Assembly (NCBI GenBank): GCA_021771815.1
Contig: JAETOE010000038.1
Coordinates: 1 to 33,689, forward strand
Direction of reading: 5' to 3'
Source of the DNA: Roseburia hominis
GTDB taxonomy: Bacteria > Bacillota > Clostridia > Lachnospirales > Lachnospiraceae
Length of the DNA stretch: 33,689 bases
Positions 33,652-33,689 of the stretch are shown here, piece after piece. Position numbers and translations under genes: made by a program. A model generated the notes under the pieces. That model saw nothing but the letters and a program-made list of their open reading frames with translations, was not told the DNA's origin and made no database searches. Numbering within the stretch: the first letter of the stretch is position 1; the number at the start of each line of letters is the position of its first letter.

Positions 33652-33689
33652 ATGAATATTTTACAATCTATCTTTAATGATTATTATGA
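33652..33689 (+). CDS. Start of possible second transposase (cut by window edge)
   Basis: The last 38 bases read MNILQSIFNDYY and then leave the window. This resembles the N-terminus of zinc-ribbon transposases of the IS91 type found in Lachnospiraceae, but twelve residues are too few for proof. No ribosome binding site is seen. TTGTAAAAT (33637-33645) and ATTTTACAA (33658-33666) form an inverted repeat whose loop holds the ATG. It may equally be a chance frame. Confidence 0.3.
   Translation, partial: MNILQSIFNDYY

Overview
The window looks like a chromosomal stretch of a gut Firmicute of the Lachnospiraceae type (Clostridium cluster XIVa). The grounds are the YesM/YesN-type two-component systems, lipoprotein-anchored CUT1 sugar importers without a local ATPase, a GH112 phosphorylase with an NahK-type kinase, and strong AGGAGG ribosome binding sites. 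No rRNA, tRNA or CRISPR array was seen. Species cannot be told from the sequence alone.

Layout. (1) 1-750: a decayed RHS-repeat gene in shifted frames. (2) 854-6964: sugar importer system A: sensor kinase, binding lipoprotein, two permeases and an AraC-type response regulator, with no enzyme gene. (3) 7189-16072: system B: a minus-strand AraC/cupin regulator faces a plus-strand operon of binding lipoprotein, two permeases, a small membrane protein, GH112 beta-1,3-galactosyl-N-acetylhexosamine phosphorylase, a nucleotidyltransferase and an N-acetylhexosamine 1-kinase. (4) 16065-17074: a minus-strand pair of membrane proteins (PAP2 phosphatase, LspA-like). (5) 17244-19218: nagB-nagA. (6) 19280-31856: a glucuronoglycan locus: beta-glucuronidase (minus), GH88 unsaturated glucuronyl hydrolase and heparinase II/III-like lyase (plus), a kinase/regulator pair (minus), and importer system C (plus). 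(7) 31857-33689: an AT-rich IS4-family transposase gene with structured flanks, then the first codons of what may be a second transposase at the right edge.

How the genes work together (inference from family knowledge). System B would import galacto-N-biose or lacto-N-biose, as released from mucin or milk glycans. GH112 would split it by phosphate into Gal-1-P and GalNAc or GlcNAc, and the kinase and nucleotidyltransferase would turn the amino sugar into a sugar nucleotide. NagA and NagB would drain GlcNAc-6-P into fructose-6-P. In region 6 the lyase, GH88 and GH2 enzymes all lack signal peptides. The picture is therefore import of uronic-acid-containing oligosaccharides by system C followed by cytoplasmic breakdown; no sulfatase is present. 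Together this is a host-glycan foraging island.

Recurring regulatory designs are the most notable non-coding content: a hairpin terminator between binding protein and first permease in all three importers, a two-copy hairpin repeat placed directly ahead of ribosome binding sites in system C, a tandem 19-bp palindrome ahead of system A's binding protein, and a 21-bp-spaced direct repeat ahead of system B.
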